Source: Pseudomonas sihuiensis
GTDB lineage: Bacteria; Pseudomonadota; Gammaproteobacteria; Pseudomonadales; Pseudomonadaceae
DNA: 64,000 nucleotides
Direction: 5' to 3'
NCBI RefSeq assembly: GCF_900106015.1
Contig: NZ_LT629797.1
Location: forward strand, 3,782,001 to 3,846,000
Shown: one piece after another, positions 54,901-64,000 of the stretch
Position numbering within the stretch: the first letter of the stretch is position 1
How the letters are laid out: each line of letters starts with the position of its first letter
The notes under the pieces: generated by a model
Database searches by the model: none
The model's input: only the letters and a program-made list of their open reading frames with translations
What the model was told of the DNA's origin: nothing
Made by a program: the position numbers and the translations under genes

Positions 54901-55503
54901 TTAAGGCTTTTTCTGCGGCTCGCCAAACAGCTCGGCCAGACGTGCGCGATCAGCGGCGAAACCCGCTTCGGCCTGGGTGCGCGTCTCCTTGTAGCGGGCG
55001 ATGTCGCGCTGCAGACGCTGCTGTTCTTCCTTGAGGTTATTGATCTGCACCAGCAAATGCTCAGGCACCGGGCGCCCGGCACGTTCGTGATCGGCGGCCT
55101 GGCTCTGCAGGTTGGCCTGCTGAGTGCGCACCGACTGCAGATTGCCGCGAGCCACGCTGGTGACGCTGTCGAGCTCGGCCAGCTTGCGTTCGCGGGCGCG
55201 GTCGACGTCATCGAGATTGGTATACAGGCGCAGCAGCTGAGCATCGCTGCTGGCGCGCGCCTTGTCCGCCTGCATGCGGGCAAACTCCTCCGGCGTCGGC
55301 GCCGGCGGAATCACCCGCACGACGCGACCCTGGTCATTGAGCACTTCATAACCCTTGCCGATGAACTCCGGTGGCACACCCTGGCGGCTGAGCACCGTCA
55401 CGCCCTTGTCATCGACATAGCGATACAGCTCGGCGGCCACTCCGGACAACGGCAGCAGCAGACTACATAGCAGCGTACAGCGGGTCAGCAGCGGTGCAGG
55501 CAT
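54901..55503 (-). CDS. DUF4124 periplasmic protein with coiled coil
   Basis: The 200-residue product has a signal peptide (about 1-23, LCSLLLPLSGVAAE). The DUF4124 domain follows at once (LYRYVDDKGVTVLSRQGVPP). The C-terminal half is a long coiled coil rich in Gln, Glu and Arg. Such proteins are periplasmic with no known reaction. It lies 20 bases downstream of pyrE on the same strand and is probably cotranscribed. Confidence 0.84.
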   Translation of the reverse strand: MPAPLLTRCTLLCSLLLPLSGVAAELYRYVDDKGVTVLSRQGVPPEFIGKGYEVLNDQGRVVRVIPPAPTPEEFARMQADKARASSDAQLLRLYTNLDDVDRARERKLAELDSVTSVARGNLQSVRTQQANLQSQAADHERAGRPVPEHLLVQINNLKEEQQRLQRDIARYKETRTQAEAGFAADRARLAELFGEPQKKP

Positions 55504-55523
55504 AGGACGACCTTGTGCTAGGG

Positions 55524-56165
55524 CTAGATTCCGTACTCGGCGCGATAGGCTTCGACAGCCGGCAGATATTGCTTCAGTTCAGCATCCCCCGCCAGATATT
55601 CCAGTACCTGCTGCAGTGACACGATGCTCACTACCGGCATGCCGAAGTCGCGCTCGACTTCCTGAATCGCGGAAAGCTCGCCCTGGCCTCGCTCCTGACG
55701 GTTCAGCGCGATCAGGGTGCCGGCGGCCTGGGCACCCTGGCCCTGGATGATCTGCATCACTTCGCGAATGGCAGTGCCGGCGGTGATCACGTCATCGACG
55801 ATCAGCACACGGCCCTTGAGCGGCGCACCGACCAGGGTGCCGCCCTCGCCATGGTCCTTGGCTTCCTTGCGGTTGAAGCACCAGGGCAGATCGCGACCGT
55901 GGTGCTCGGCCAGCGCCACGGCAGTGGTCGCCGCCAGTGGAATACCCTTGTAGGCCGGCCCAAACAGCACGTCGAAGTCGATGCCGCTGTCGACGATCGC
56001 AGCCGCGTAAAAACGCCCCAGCTGAGCCAGCGCCAGACCGCTGTCGAACAGGCCGGCATTGAAGAAATAAGGGCTGGTACGCCCGGACTTGAGGGTGAAC
56101 TGGCCGAAACGCAGAACCCCGCGTTCGATGGCGAAGCGAATGAAATCGCGCTGATACGCTTGCAT
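55524..56165 (-). CDS. pyrE: Orotate phosphoribosyltransferase
   Basis: The 213-residue enzyme makes orotidine 5-phosphate from orotate and PRPP in pyrimidine synthesis. The PRPP motif is [13 protein letters not shown] near residue 120; [13 protein letters not shown] is near 30 and [11 protein letters not shown] near 65. A start at 56186 is possible, but [16 protein letters not shown] at 56165 is standard. It is divergent from crc, the conserved Pseudomonas arrangement. Confidence 0.96.
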   Translation of the reverse strand: MQAYQRDFIRFAIERGVLRFGQFTLKSGRTSPYFFNAGLFDSGLALAQLGRFYAAAIVDSGIDFDVLFGPAYKGIPLAATTAVALAEHHGRDLPWCFNRKEAKDHGEGGTLVGAPLKGRVLIVDDVITAGTAIREVMQIIQGQGAQAAGTLIALNRQERGQGELSAIQEVERDFGMPVVSIVSLQQVLEYLAGDAELKQYLPAVEAYRAEYGI

Positions 56166-56247
56166 GAAAAAAGTCCCGGACGGCACGGATTTAGCTAATT
56201 GAGGTGAGCTCGGGTATCATACACGCACGTGTTTTTGGGGGCCATTT

Positions 56248-57027
56248 ATGCGGATCATCAGTGTGAACGTGAATGGTATTCAGGCTGCGGCCGAGCGAGG
56301 TTTGCTCAGCTGGCTGCAAGCCCAGAATGCCGACGTGATCTGCCTGCAAGACACCCGTGCCTCCGCCTTTGAAATGGACGACCAAGCCTTCCAGCTGGAT
56401 GGTTATTTCCTCTATGCATGCGACGGTGAAGTGCCCAGCCAAGGTGGCGTGGCGCTCTACTCGCGATTGCAACCCAAGGCGGTGATCAGCGGCCTCGGCT
56501 TCGAGATGGCCGATCGCTACGGGCGCTACCTGCAGGCAGATTTCGACAAGGTAAGTATCGCCACTCTGCTGCTGCCGAGCGGGCGTGACGGCGACGAGAG
56601 CTTGAATCAGAAATTCAAGTTCATGGACGACTTCACCCATTATCTGGACAAGCAACGCCGCAAGCGCCGCGAGTACATCTACTGCGGCTCGCTGCATGTC
56701 GCGCACCAGAAGCTGGATGTGAAGAACTGGCGTGACTGCCAGCAATCACCGGGCTTCCTGGCACCCGAGCGTGCCTGGATGGATGAAGTGATCGGCAACA
56801 TGGGCTATGTCGACGCCCTGCGCGAAGTCAGCCGCGAAGGCGACCAGTTCAGCTGGTGGCCGGATAACGAGCAGGCGGAGATGCTCAACCTGGGTTATCG
56901 CTTCGACTACCAGCTGCTCACACCGGGCATGCGCCGTAGTGTGCGCAGCGCACGCCTGCCACGCCAGCCGCGCTTCTCCCAGCATGCGCCGCTAATCGTC
57001 GATTACGACTGGATTCTCAGCGTCTGA
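56248..57027 (+). CDS. crc: Catabolite repression control protein Crc
   Basis: The 259-residue protein has the exonuclease III/EEP fold but matches Crc, with MRIISVNVNGIQAAAERGLL at the N-terminus and QHAPLIVDYDWIL at the C-terminus. In Pseudomonas, Crc has no nuclease activity and works with Hfq to repress translation of catabolic mRNAs. Its position opposite pyrE confirms the assignment. TATCAT at 56215-56220 may be its -10 box. A strong terminator follows. Confidence 0.95.
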   Translation: MRIISVNVNGIQAAAERGLLSWLQAQNADVICLQDTRASAFEMDDQAFQLDGYFLYACDGEVPSQGGVALYSRLQPKAVISGLGFEMADRYGRYLQADFDKVSIATLLLPSGRDGDESLNQKFKFMDDFTHYLDKQRRKRREYIYCGSLHVAHQKLDVKNWRDCQQSPGFLAPERAWMDEVIGNMGYVDALREVSREGDQFSWWPDNEQAEMLNLGYRFDYQLLTPGMRRSVRSARLPRQPRFSQHAPLIVDYDWILSV

Positions 57028-57031
57028 ATGC

Positions 57032-57059
57032 AAAAAAGCCGGCGAATGCCGGCTTTTTT
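57032..57059. terminator. Bidirectional terminator between crc and the TPR lipoprotein gene
   Basis: AAAAAAGCCGGC-gaat-GCCGGCTTTTTT is a perfect symmetrical hairpin with T runs on both strands, 4 bases after the crc stop. Confidence 0.93.
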
Positions 57060-57071
57060 GTGCCCCGCGAA

Positions 57072-57755
57072 TCACTCCTCAGCCTGCTCCAGCCCAGCTT
57101 GCGCCTGGGCCAACAGATTGTGCACATAGGCATCGTCGGCGTAACGCTGACTCAGATCGAGCAGATGCGTCCGGGCCTGCTGGAACTCCTGCAGAGCGAG
57201 CAGATTGCGCGCCAGCACGATCTCGGTGATGCGCCCCGGCTCGATCTCGTAAGCGGCCTGGTTATAGACCAGCGCCTTGTGATAATCGACATACTGCGCA
57301 CCGTTGTCACCCAGATACACCAGCCCCAGCACGTTGTTGGCCGCCAGCTTGCGCGGCGCCATGGCGATCGCCTGCTCCAGGCGCACCACCGCTTCCGGCA
57401 CCTTGCCCAGCATCAGCTCGGCGTCCGCCATGTTTACCAGGTAGTCGTAAGACCCTTTGGGATAGAAGGCAGCGGCCTTCGCGGCATATTCGCCCGAACG
57501 CGGGTAGTCGCCCAGCTCGTAGTAACCAAGCGAGATGTAACGCAACGCGTAGGCCTTCTGGGCATCGCTCGCCGCAGGGCTCGCAACCAGCTTCTCGAAT
57601 CTGGTGATCGCCTGCTCGGATTGCCCGTCGTCATGCAAACGCTCGGCTTCGAGCCTCAACGCATGCAGCTGCGCCTGCTCCGAGAGGCTGCCTACGGCAT
57701 CGCCGCATCCAGCGATCACCAAGCACAGCGCAGCCAGCAGAACCCTTGCTTTCAT
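57072..57755 (-). CDS. TPR-repeat lipoprotein
   Basis: This 227-residue protein has a lipoprotein signal with lipobox VIAGC (Cys at about 17). The rest is made of tetratricopeptide helices (for example QAITRFEKLVASPAASDAQK and RYISLGYYELGDYPRSGEYA). It is probably an outer-membrane lipoprotein acting as a protein-interaction scaffold. No partner is visible. It is transcribed towards the crc terminator. Confidence 0.85.
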   Translation of the reverse strand: MKARVLLAALCLVIAGCGDAVGSLSEQAQLHALRLEAERLHDDGQSEQAITRFEKLVASPAASDAQKAYALRYISLGYYELGDYPRSGEYAAKAAAFYPKGSYDYLVNMADAELMLGKVPEAVVRLEQAIAMAPRKLAANNVLGLVYLGDNGAQYVDYHKALVYNQAAYEIEPGRITEIVLARNLLALQEFQQARTHLLDLSQRYADDAYVHNLLAQAQAGLEQAEE

Positions 57756-57811
57756 TCTCTCGTACCTTCCCTGATCGGATTGGAGGAGCGCAGCCCCTCG
57801 ACGCGCATGCG

Positions 57812-58183
57812 TTATTTCACCAAACGCCAGCTGAACGGGTAGCGATAGTTCTGCCCTTCATTGGCCTTGATCCCGGCAATGATGGTCAGTACCAGCGCCG
57901 CCAGGCCCAGCAGCATGAGCAGCGGGAAGCCGATCACCACCACCATGAGGATGAAGCAGACCACTGCTGCCAGCGCCACACTGATCTGGAAGTTCAGTGC
58001 TTCCTTGCCCTGCGCATCGACGAAGGGGTCGAAGTCCTTCTTGATCTGCCAGACGATCAGCGGGCCGAGCAGATTACCGAAGGGGAACACCAGGCCGAGA
58101 AATGCGGCGAAGTGGCAAAACATGGCCCACTGACGCGCTTCCTGACTGGGCGTCGGAAGCGGGCTTTGCATATCGTCGTTCAT
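57812..58183 (-). CDS. DUF4870 small membrane protein
   Basis: The 123-residue protein has three hydrophobic segments and the DUF4870 pattern: MFCHFAAFLGLVFPFGNLLG, GPLIVWQIKKDFDPFVDAQG and KEALNFQISVAL. The frame is open to 58243; MNDDMQSPLPTPSQEARQW is chosen, preceded by AAGGAGCACC. Function unknown. It lies 28 bases after rph on the same strand. Confidence 0.85.
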   Translation of the reverse strand: MNDDMQSPLPTPSQEARQWAMFCHFAAFLGLVFPFGNLLGPLIVWQIKKDFDPFVDAQGKEALNFQISVALAAVVCFILMVVVIGFPLLMLLGLAALVLTIIAGIKANEGQNYRYPFSWRLVK

Positions 58184-58211
58184 CCTGGTGCTCCTTGCTC
58201 GGTTATGGGTT

Positions 58212-58931
58212 TCAGTCGACCAGAGCGGCCTTCTGCAGTTCAAAGATCTCGTTCATGCCCTTCTGCGCCAGCGCCAGCATGGCGTTGAACTCATCTGGCT
58301 GGAACGGCGCGCCCTCGGCCGTGCCCTGCACTTCGATGAAGCCGCCGGCATTGGTCATCACCACGTTGAGGTCGGTCTCGGCGGCAGAATCTTCCAGGTA
58401 ATCCAGATCCAGCACCGGCTCGCCCTGATAGATGCCGACCGATACCGCGGCGATCATCTGCTTGAGCGGCTCGCCCTTGAGCGAACCACGCTTCTTCAGC
58501 ACCTTCAGCGCATCGATCAGCGCCACCATGGCGCCGGTGATGGACGCGGTACGGGTACCGCCGTCAGCCTGGATCACGTCGCAATCGACGTACAGGGTGT
58601 TCTCGCCCAGCTTGCTCATGTCCAGCGCAGCGCGCAGCGAACGGCCGATCAGGCGCTGGATTTCCAGAGTACGGCCACCCTGCTTGCCGCGGCTGGCCTC
58701 ACGCTGGTTACGCTCGCCGGTGGCGCGCGGCAGCATGCCGTATTCGGCAGTCAGCCAACCCTGGCCCTGGCCCTTGAGGAAACGCGGCACGCCGGATTCG
58801 ACGCTGACGGTGCAGATCACCTTGGTATCGCCGAACTCGACCAGTACCGAACCCTCGGCATGCTTGGTGTAGTTGCGGGTGATGCGAATCGAGCGCAACT
58901 GATCGGCGGCGCGGCCACTGGGACGTTTCAT
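58212..58931 (-). CDS. rph: Ribonuclease PH
   Basis: The 239-residue phosphorolytic exoribonuclease trims tRNA 3' ends. It begins [20 protein letters not shown] and includes [20 protein letters not shown] and [20 protein letters not shown]. The phosphate-binding Arg motif and catalytic Asp region are complete, unlike the truncated rph of E. coli K-12. It is divergent from yicC. Confidence 0.96.
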   Translation of the reverse strand: MKRPSGRAADQLRSIRITRNYTKHAEGSVLVEFGDTKVICTVSVESGVPRFLKGQGQGWLTAEYGMLPRATGERNQREASRGKQGGRTLEIQRLIGRSLRAALDMSKLGENTLYVDCDVIQADGGTRTASITGAMVALIDALKVLKKRGSLKGEPLKQMIAAVSVGIYQGEPVLDLDYLEDSAAETDLNVVMTNAGGFIEVQGTAEGAPFQPDEFNAMLALAQKGMNEIFELQKAALVD

Positions 58932-59106
58932 CGAGCGATACCTACTTCGTTAAGTGAAAACAGCACGCATTATAGGGGGCGGTCGACCGCGGCGACATGC
59001 CGAATTGGCAGCGACTGACGGCAGGCCTGAACGTCCGCGCATGAAATGGGCAGGCGCGCTGAGCTACAATCCTGCGCTTTTCGAGCTGACTTCCGCGAGG
59101 TACCCC

Positions 59107-59970
59107 ATGGTTCACAGCATGACGGCATTTGCCCGCAACGAGCAGGCAACCGCCCACGGCACACTGAGCTGGGAGCTGCGCTCGGTCAATCACCGCTATC
59201 TCGAGCCGCACCTGCGCCTGCCCGACGCCTTCCGCGATCTCGAAGGCGCGGTGCGCGAAGCGCTTCGCCAGGGCCTGTCGCGCGGCAAGGTGGAATGCAC
59301 CCTGCGCTTCGCCGAGGAAAGTGCCGGCAAGCAGCTGCAGGTCGACAGCGAGCGGGCGCGCCAGCTGATCGCCGCCGCCGAACAGGTCGCCGCGCTGATC
59401 CAGCAACCGGCGCCGCTCAACCCGCTGGAAGTGCTGGCCTGGCCTGGCGTACTGGTGGCCGACTCGGCCGACCCGCAAGCGCTCAACGCCGCCGCGCTGA
59501 AGCTGTTCGACCAGGCATTGGGCGAACTCAAGGCCGGCCGCGCCCGGGAAGGCGCCGAGCTGGCCAAGCTGCTCAACGAGCGCCTCGACAGCATCCTCGA
59601 CGAAGTCGCCGCCTTGCGCGAACTGGTGCCGCAGATGCTTGCCGGCCAGCGTCAGAAGATCGAAACCCGCTTCGCCGAGATGCAGGCCGAGCTCGACCCG
59701 CAGCGCCTGGAGCAGGAGCTGGTGCTGCTGGCGCAGAAGAGCGACGTGGCCGAGGAACTGGATCGCCTGAGCACTCACGTCAGCGAAGTGCGCCGCGTGC
59801 TCAAGGCCGGTGGCGCTGCCGGGCGGCGCCTGGACTTCCTGATGCAGGAGCTCAACCGCGAGGCCAATACCCTCGGTTCCAAGGCGTTCGACCCGCGCAG
59901 CACGCAGGCTGCGGTCAATCTGAAGGTGCTGATCGAGCAGATGCGCGAGCAAGTGCAGAACATCGAGTAA
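59107..59970 (+). CDS. yicC: YicC-family endoribonuclease
   Basis: This 287-residue protein starts MVHSMTAFARNEQATAHGTL and contains LRSVNHRYLEPHLRLPDAFR and the C-terminal LDFLMQELNREANTLGSKAF, hallmark YicC segments. The family was recently described as RNase with DUF1732 at the C-terminus. The frame is open to 58954. It lies upstream of gmk, separated by the second long hairpin repeat. Confidence 0.92.
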   Translation: MVHSMTAFARNEQATAHGTLSWELRSVNHRYLEPHLRLPDAFRDLEGAVREALRQGLSRGKVECTLRFAEESAGKQLQVDSERARQLIAAAEQVAALIQQPAPLNPLEVLAWPGVLVADSADPQALNAAALKLFDQALGELKAGRAREGAELAKLLNERLDSILDEVAALRELVPQMLAGQRQKIETRFAEMQAELDPQRLEQELVLLAQKSDVAEELDRLSTHVSEVRRVLKAGGAAGRRLDFLMQELNREANTLGSKAFDPRSTQAAVNLKVLIEQMREQVQNIE

Positions 59971-59998
59971 AAACTACTGCGCTAGGCTATGCCGCGTT

Positions 59999-60056
59999 GA
60001 AATCAGGTTCGAAATGCTCATTTACAGTCGTAAACTCCGCTTTCTCACCTGATTTC
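59999..60056. repeat. Long hairpin repeat, copy 2
   Basis: GAAATCAGGT and ACCTGATTTC form a perfect 10-bp outer stem. GAAA/TTTC and TTTAC/GTAAA pair inside around an AGTC loop. Sequence similarity to copy 1 runs from about 59989 to 60065. It lies between yicC and gmk in the yicC transcription direction. Confidence 0.82.
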
Positions 60057-60089
60057 GCCTTGCCTAGCCGTCGCTCGCTACGCTTTTAA

Positions 60090-60740
<651 letters not shown>

Positions 60741-60834
60741 AACAGCGCTTCCATTGTCGCTGGTGATTTTTTAGACTATTCAGTCCGCTCGCCCGCTCGG
60801 GCCAAGCTTATCCGCACAAGTTACGAGGAACACC

Positions 60835-61098
60835 ATGGCTCGCGTTACCGTCGAAGATTGCCTGGACAACGTTGATAACCGCTTCGAACTGGTCATGCTC
60901 GCGACCAAGCGTTCGCGCCAGCTGGCCACCGGCGGCAAAGAGCCGAAAGTGGCTTGGGAAAACGACAAGCCCACCGTAGTGGCCCTGCGCGAAATCGCTG
61001 CCGGCCTGGTGGACTACGAAGTAATCGCCCAGGAAGACATCGTCGAAGAAGAACCGCTGTTCGCTGCCTTCGAGGAAGAGGCCAACGAGCCTCTGTAA
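60835..61098 (+). CDS. rpoZ: RNA polymerase omega subunit
   Basis: The 87-residue omega subunit starts [20 protein letters not shown], contains [12 protein letters not shown], and has the acidic C-terminal tail [23 protein letters not shown] precedes the start. It is followed 63 bases later by spoT. Omega also contributes to a ppGpp-binding site on RNA polymerase in some proteobacteria. Confidence 0.97.
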   Translation: MARVTVEDCLDNVDNRFELVMLATKRSRQLATGGKEPKVAWENDKPTVVALREIAAGLVDYEVIAQEDIVEEEPLFAAFEEEANEPL

Positions 61099-61161
61099 GT
61101 CGATGATGCCGGGTCGAAGTTGCGCGGCGTGTAGCCAAATCGGTCATGAGGGGAATACCCC

Positions 61162-63273
61162 ATGGCTGGTATAGACGCTCTCGCCGACCGACTTTCGGCC
61201 TACCTCGGCCATGACCAGGTCAACCTGGTGCGCCGAGCCTACTTCTACGCCGAACAGGCGCACGATGGCCAACGCCGCCGCAGTGGCGAAGCCTACGTGA
61301 CCCATCCGCTGGCCGTGGCCAGCATCCTCGCCGATATGCACATGGATCATCAGAGTCTGATGGCCGCCATGCTGCACGACGTGATCGAAGACACCGGCAT
61401 CGCCAAGGAAGCGCTCAACGCGCAGTTCGGCGAAACCGTGGCCGAACTGGTCGACGGGGTCAGCAAGCTGACCCAGATGAACTTCGAGACCAAGGCCGAG
61501 GCGCAGGCCGAGAACTTCCAGAAGATGGCCATGGCCATGGCCCGCGACATCCGCGTGATTCTGGTCAAGCTCGCCGACCGCCTGCACAACATGCGCACCC
61601 TCGATGCCATGCCGCACGAGAAGAGCCGGCGCATCGCCAAGGAAACCCTGGAAATCTACGCGCCCATCGCCAACCGGCTGGGCATGCACAACATGCGCGT
61701 GGAGTTCGAAGACCTGGGCTTCAAGGCCATGCACCCGATGCGCTCCGAGCGAATCCGCGCCGCCGTGCGCCGCGCTCGGGGCAACCGCAAGGAAATCGTC
61801 GCCAAGATCGAGGAATCGATCCAGATGTGCCTGCAGCGCGAAGGCATGGAAGGCGAGGTGATCGGCCGCGAGAAGCACCTCTACAGCATCTACCAGAAGA
61901 TGCGTGGCAAGCGTAAGGCGTTCAACGAGATCATGGACGTCTACGCCTTCCGCATCATCGTCGACAAGGTCGACACCTGCTACCGCGTGCTCGGCGCCGT
62001 GCACAACTTGTATAAACCCTTGCCCGGGCGCTTCAAGGATTACATCGCGATTCCCAAGGCCAACGGCTACCAGTCGCTGCACACCACGCTGTTCGGCATG
62101 CACGGCGTGCCCATCGAGATCCAGATCCGCACCCGCGAAATGGAAGAGATGGCCAACAACGGCATCGCCGCCCACTGGCTGTACAAGTCCAATGAGGACG
62201 ATGCGCCCAAGGGCAACCACGCCCGCGCGCGTCAGTGGGTCAAGGGCGTACTGGAGCTGCAGCAACGCGCCGGCAACTCGCTGGAATTCATCGAGAGCGT
62301 GAAGATCGACCTGTTCCCCGACGAGGTCTACGTGTTCACGCCCAAGGGTCGCATCATGGAGCTGCCAAAAGGCTCCACCGCGGTCGACTTCGCCTACGCG
62401 GTACACACCGACGTCGGCAACACCTGCATCGCCTGCCGCATCAACCGTCGCCTGGCGCCGCTGTCGCAAGCGCTGGAAAGCGGCTCGACGGTAGAAATCG
62501 TCACCGCGCCGGGCGCCCGGCCGAATCCGGCCTGGCTCAACTTCGTGGTCACCGGCAAGGCACGCACGCACATTCGCCATGCCCTCAAGCAGCAGCGCCG
62601 CTCGGAATCGATCAGCCTCGGCGAACGCCTGCTGAACAAGGTGCTGGCCAGCTTCGACACGCACCTGGAAAAGATCGCGCCCGAGCGCGTACAGTCCGTG
62701 CTCGGCGAGTACCGCCAGGAGGTCATCGAAGACCTGCTCGAAGACATCGGCCTGGGCAACCGCATGGCCTACGTCGTCGCCCGCCGCCTGCTGGCCGAAA
62801 ATGGCGACGACACCCTGCCGAGCAGCGAAGGGCCGCTGGCGATTCGCGGCACCGAAGGCCTGGTGATGAGCTACGCCAAGTGCTGCACGCCGATTCCGGG
62901 CGACCCCATCGTCGGCTACCTGTCCGCCGGCAAGGGCATGGTGGTGCACATGGAGAGCTGCCGGAACATCGTCGACATCCGCCACAATCCGGAAAAATGC
63001 ATCCAGCTCAACTGGTCCAAGGACGTCACCGGCGAATTCAACGTCGAACTGCGCGTCGAGCTGGAACACCAGCGCGGCCTGATCGCCCTGCTGGCCAGCA
63101 GCGTCAACGCCGCCGATGGCAACATCGAGAAGATCAGCATGGACGAACGCGACGGCCGCATCAGCGTGGTGCAACTGGTGGTCAGCGTGCATGACCGCGT
63201 GCACCTGGCCCGCGTGATCAAGAAACTGCGCGCGCTCAAGGGCGTGATGCGTATCACCCGAGTACGCGCCTGA
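61162..63273 (+). CDS. spoT: Bifunctional (p)ppGpp synthetase/hydrolase SpoT
   Basis: In this 703-residue protein the HD hydrolase domain (about 20-200) keeps [10 protein letters not shown] and the HD pair in [10 protein letters not shown]. The synthetase domain (about 230-350) has [23 protein letters not shown] (about 385-450) includes [21 protein letters not shown] zinc-finger-like region with [10 protein letters not shown] and a C-terminal ACT domain follow. The intact HD site separates it from RelA. It sets the alarmone level under carbon and fatty-acid stress. It lies after rpoZ. Confidence 0.97.
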   Translation: MAGIDALADRLSAYLGHDQVNLVRRAYFYAEQAHDGQRRRSGEAYVTHPLAVASILADMHMDHQSLMAAMLHDVIEDTGIAKEALNAQFGETVAELVDGVSKLTQMNFETKAEAQAENFQKMAMAMARDIRVILVKLADRLHNMRTLDAMPHEKSRRIAKETLEIYAPIANRLGMHNMRVEFEDLGFKAMHPMRSERIRAAVRRARGNRKEIVAKIEESIQMCLQREGMEGEVIGREKHLYSIYQKMRGKRKAFNEIMDVYAFRIIVDKVDTCYRVLGAVHNLYKPLPGRFKDYIAIPKANGYQSLHTTLFGMHGVPIEIQIRTREMEEMANNGIAAHWLYKSNEDDAPKGNHARARQWVKGVLELQQRAGNSLEFIESVKIDLFPDEVYVFTPKGRIMELPKGSTAVDFAYAVHTDVGNTCIACRINRRLAPLSQALESGSTVEIVTAPGARPNPAWLNFVVTGKARTHIRHALKQQRRSESISLGERLLNKVLASFDTHLEKIAPERVQSVLGEYRQEVIEDLLEDIGLGNRMAYVVARRLLAENGDDTLPSSEGPLAIRGTEGLVMSYAKCCTPIPGDPIVGYLSAGKGMVVHMESCRNIVDIRHNPEKCIQLNWSKDVTGEFNVELRVELEHQRGLIALLASSVNAADGNIEKISMDERDGRISVVQLVVSVHDRVHLARVIKKLRALKGVMRITRVRA

Positions 63274-63341
63274 CACAATTCCCCTATTTCGATTCTGTAG
63301 GCTGGGTGCTCGACCCAGCCAGTTCTCACAAGGAGCGATTC

Positions 63342-63722
63342 ATGAGCAAGACCGTCATTACCAGCGACAAAGCCCCCGCCGCCATCGGCACCTACTCCCA
63401 GGCGATCAAGGCGGGCAACACCGTCTACATGTCCGGCCAGATCCCGCTGGACCCGGTGAGCATGGAGCTGGTCGAGGGCTTCGAAGCACAGACCGTGCAG
63501 GTCTTCGAGAACCTCAAGGCCGTCGCCGAAGCCGCCGGCGGTTCGTTCAAGGACATCGTCAAGCTGAACATCTTCCTCACCGACCTGTCGCACTTCGCCA
63601 AGGTCAACGAGATCATGGGCCGCTACTTCGAACAGCCCTACCCGGCTCGCGCCGCCATCGGCGTTGCTGCTCTGCCGCGCGGTGCGCAGGTGGAAATGGA
63701 CGCTATTCTGGTCATCGAGTAA
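63342..63722 (+). CDS. ridA: RidA-family 2-iminobutanoate/2-iminopropanoate deaminase
   Basis: This 126-residue trimeric enzyme removes reactive enamine/imine intermediates. [29 protein letters not shown] and [20 protein letters not shown] hold the conserved substrate-binding Arg and surrounding residues. AAGGAG is 8 bases before the ATG. It follows spoT by 68 bases, as commonly seen in Pseudomonas. Confidence 0.95.
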   Translation: MSKTVITSDKAPAAIGTYSQAIKAGNTVYMSGQIPLDPVSMELVEGFEAQTVQVFENLKAVAEAAGGSFKDIVKLNIFLTDLSHFAKVNEIMGRYFEQPYPARAAIGVAALPRGAQVEMDAILVIE

Positions 63723-63778
63723 GTCATTCGAGCGGGGCGTCACGCCTCGCTCTCCCTTCCCCGGCATGGAGATCGCCA

Positions 63779-64000
63779 TGCGTCTGCTTCCTCTGCTGTT
63801 ACTGGCTGCCCTGCTGGGCGGCTGCGCCAGCACGCCGAACAATGACCCGAGCGGAACCTGGATCAACCAGGCAGCCATCGATGCCGCACGCGAAAGCGGT
63901 CGCCTGCGCGAAGCCCTGCTTGCCTACGGCCCCAACCTCGAATGGCATATCGACCCAGAGCAACGTCAGGCCAGCTACAGCAACGGCTTCGAACTGGCCG
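63779..64000 (+). CDS. Lipoprotein, partial (runs off the window)
   Basis: The 74 codons visible read MRLLPLLLLAALLGGCASTP and onward. The lipobox LGGC puts the lipid-modified Cys at residue 16. The next part (TWINQAAIDAARESGRLREA, then LAYGPNLEWHIDPEQ) looks like a globular periplasmic domain not recognised from this fragment. The 3' end is missing. Confidence 0.75.

Noticed and set aside
59046..60089. 347-codon plus-strand frame running through yicC into the hairpin repeat
   Set aside because: It is an out-of-frame shadow of yicC with an Arg/Ala-rich peptide; the tail AALKSGSKCSFTV arises from the repeat.

Overview
The window looks like a chromosomal segment of a Pseudomonas species, probably near the P. 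mendocina / P. pseudoalcaligenes / P. alcaligenes group. The evidence is the GC-rich coding, an OprD-type porin, Crc next to pyrE, a long-form AlgC between dut and argB, OscA beside sbp-cysTWA, and the characteristic Pseudomonas intergenic palindromes. No rRNA, tRNA, CRISPR array, prophage or intact insertion sequence was found. The species is inferred from gene content, not computed.

Region 1 (about 0.8-10 kb) is a sulfur-scavenging block. A minus-strand operon encodes an OprD porin, a sulfonate-type binding protein, a permease and an ATPase. A divergent plus-strand unit encodes a second sulfonate-type binding protein and an SfnB-like oxidoreductase. A periplasmic double-domain rhodanese and a YeeE/YedE thiosulfate-type transporter follow. 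Region 2 (10-18 kb) holds two MFS exporters, a small Cys-rich protein, a methyltransferase, a NIPSNAP protein, a cupin-AraC regulator and modABC. Region 3 (18-26 kb) returns to sulfur: a sigma54-activator-like ATPase without a DNA-binding domain, an RBBP9-type hydrolase, OscA, Sbp-CysT-CysW-CysA, then an ArsR / monooxygenase / TSUP exporter group.

Region 4 (26-46 kb) is accessory. It has an MmyB-type regulator with a divergent membrane protein, a secreted hypothetical protein, an Mpo1-like protein, a Crp/Fnr regulator, a PhoD-like phosphatase, an orphan Imm22-like gene, a polyamine-catabolism pair (glutamine-synthetase-like plus FAD oxidase) with a second NIPSNAP, a chemoreceptor with a C-terminal sensor, an FAD oxidoreductase / AraC / desaturase group, a GGDEF-EAL protein and a REC-HDOD protein.

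Region 5 (46-64 kb) is core genome: rpmB-rpmG, a peptide-binding protein, radC, coaBC-dut-algC-argB, a thioesterase, pyrE/crc, rph/yicC, gmk, rpoZ-spoT-ridA and the start of a lipoprotein gene.

The most unusual signals are outside the genes. (i) A 58-59-nt hairpin repeat occurs twice, about 55 kb apart, with paired compensatory substitutions. (ii) A GTAGGGTGCGC palindrome occurs about six times, and one copy supplies a gene's stop codon. (iii) An A-rich direct repeat spaced 31 bp, with a related motif at the second sulfur locus, suggests a shared operator. Among the genes, the strongest candidates are the activator with a degenerate GAFTGA loop and no HTH, and the orphan Imm22-like gene.
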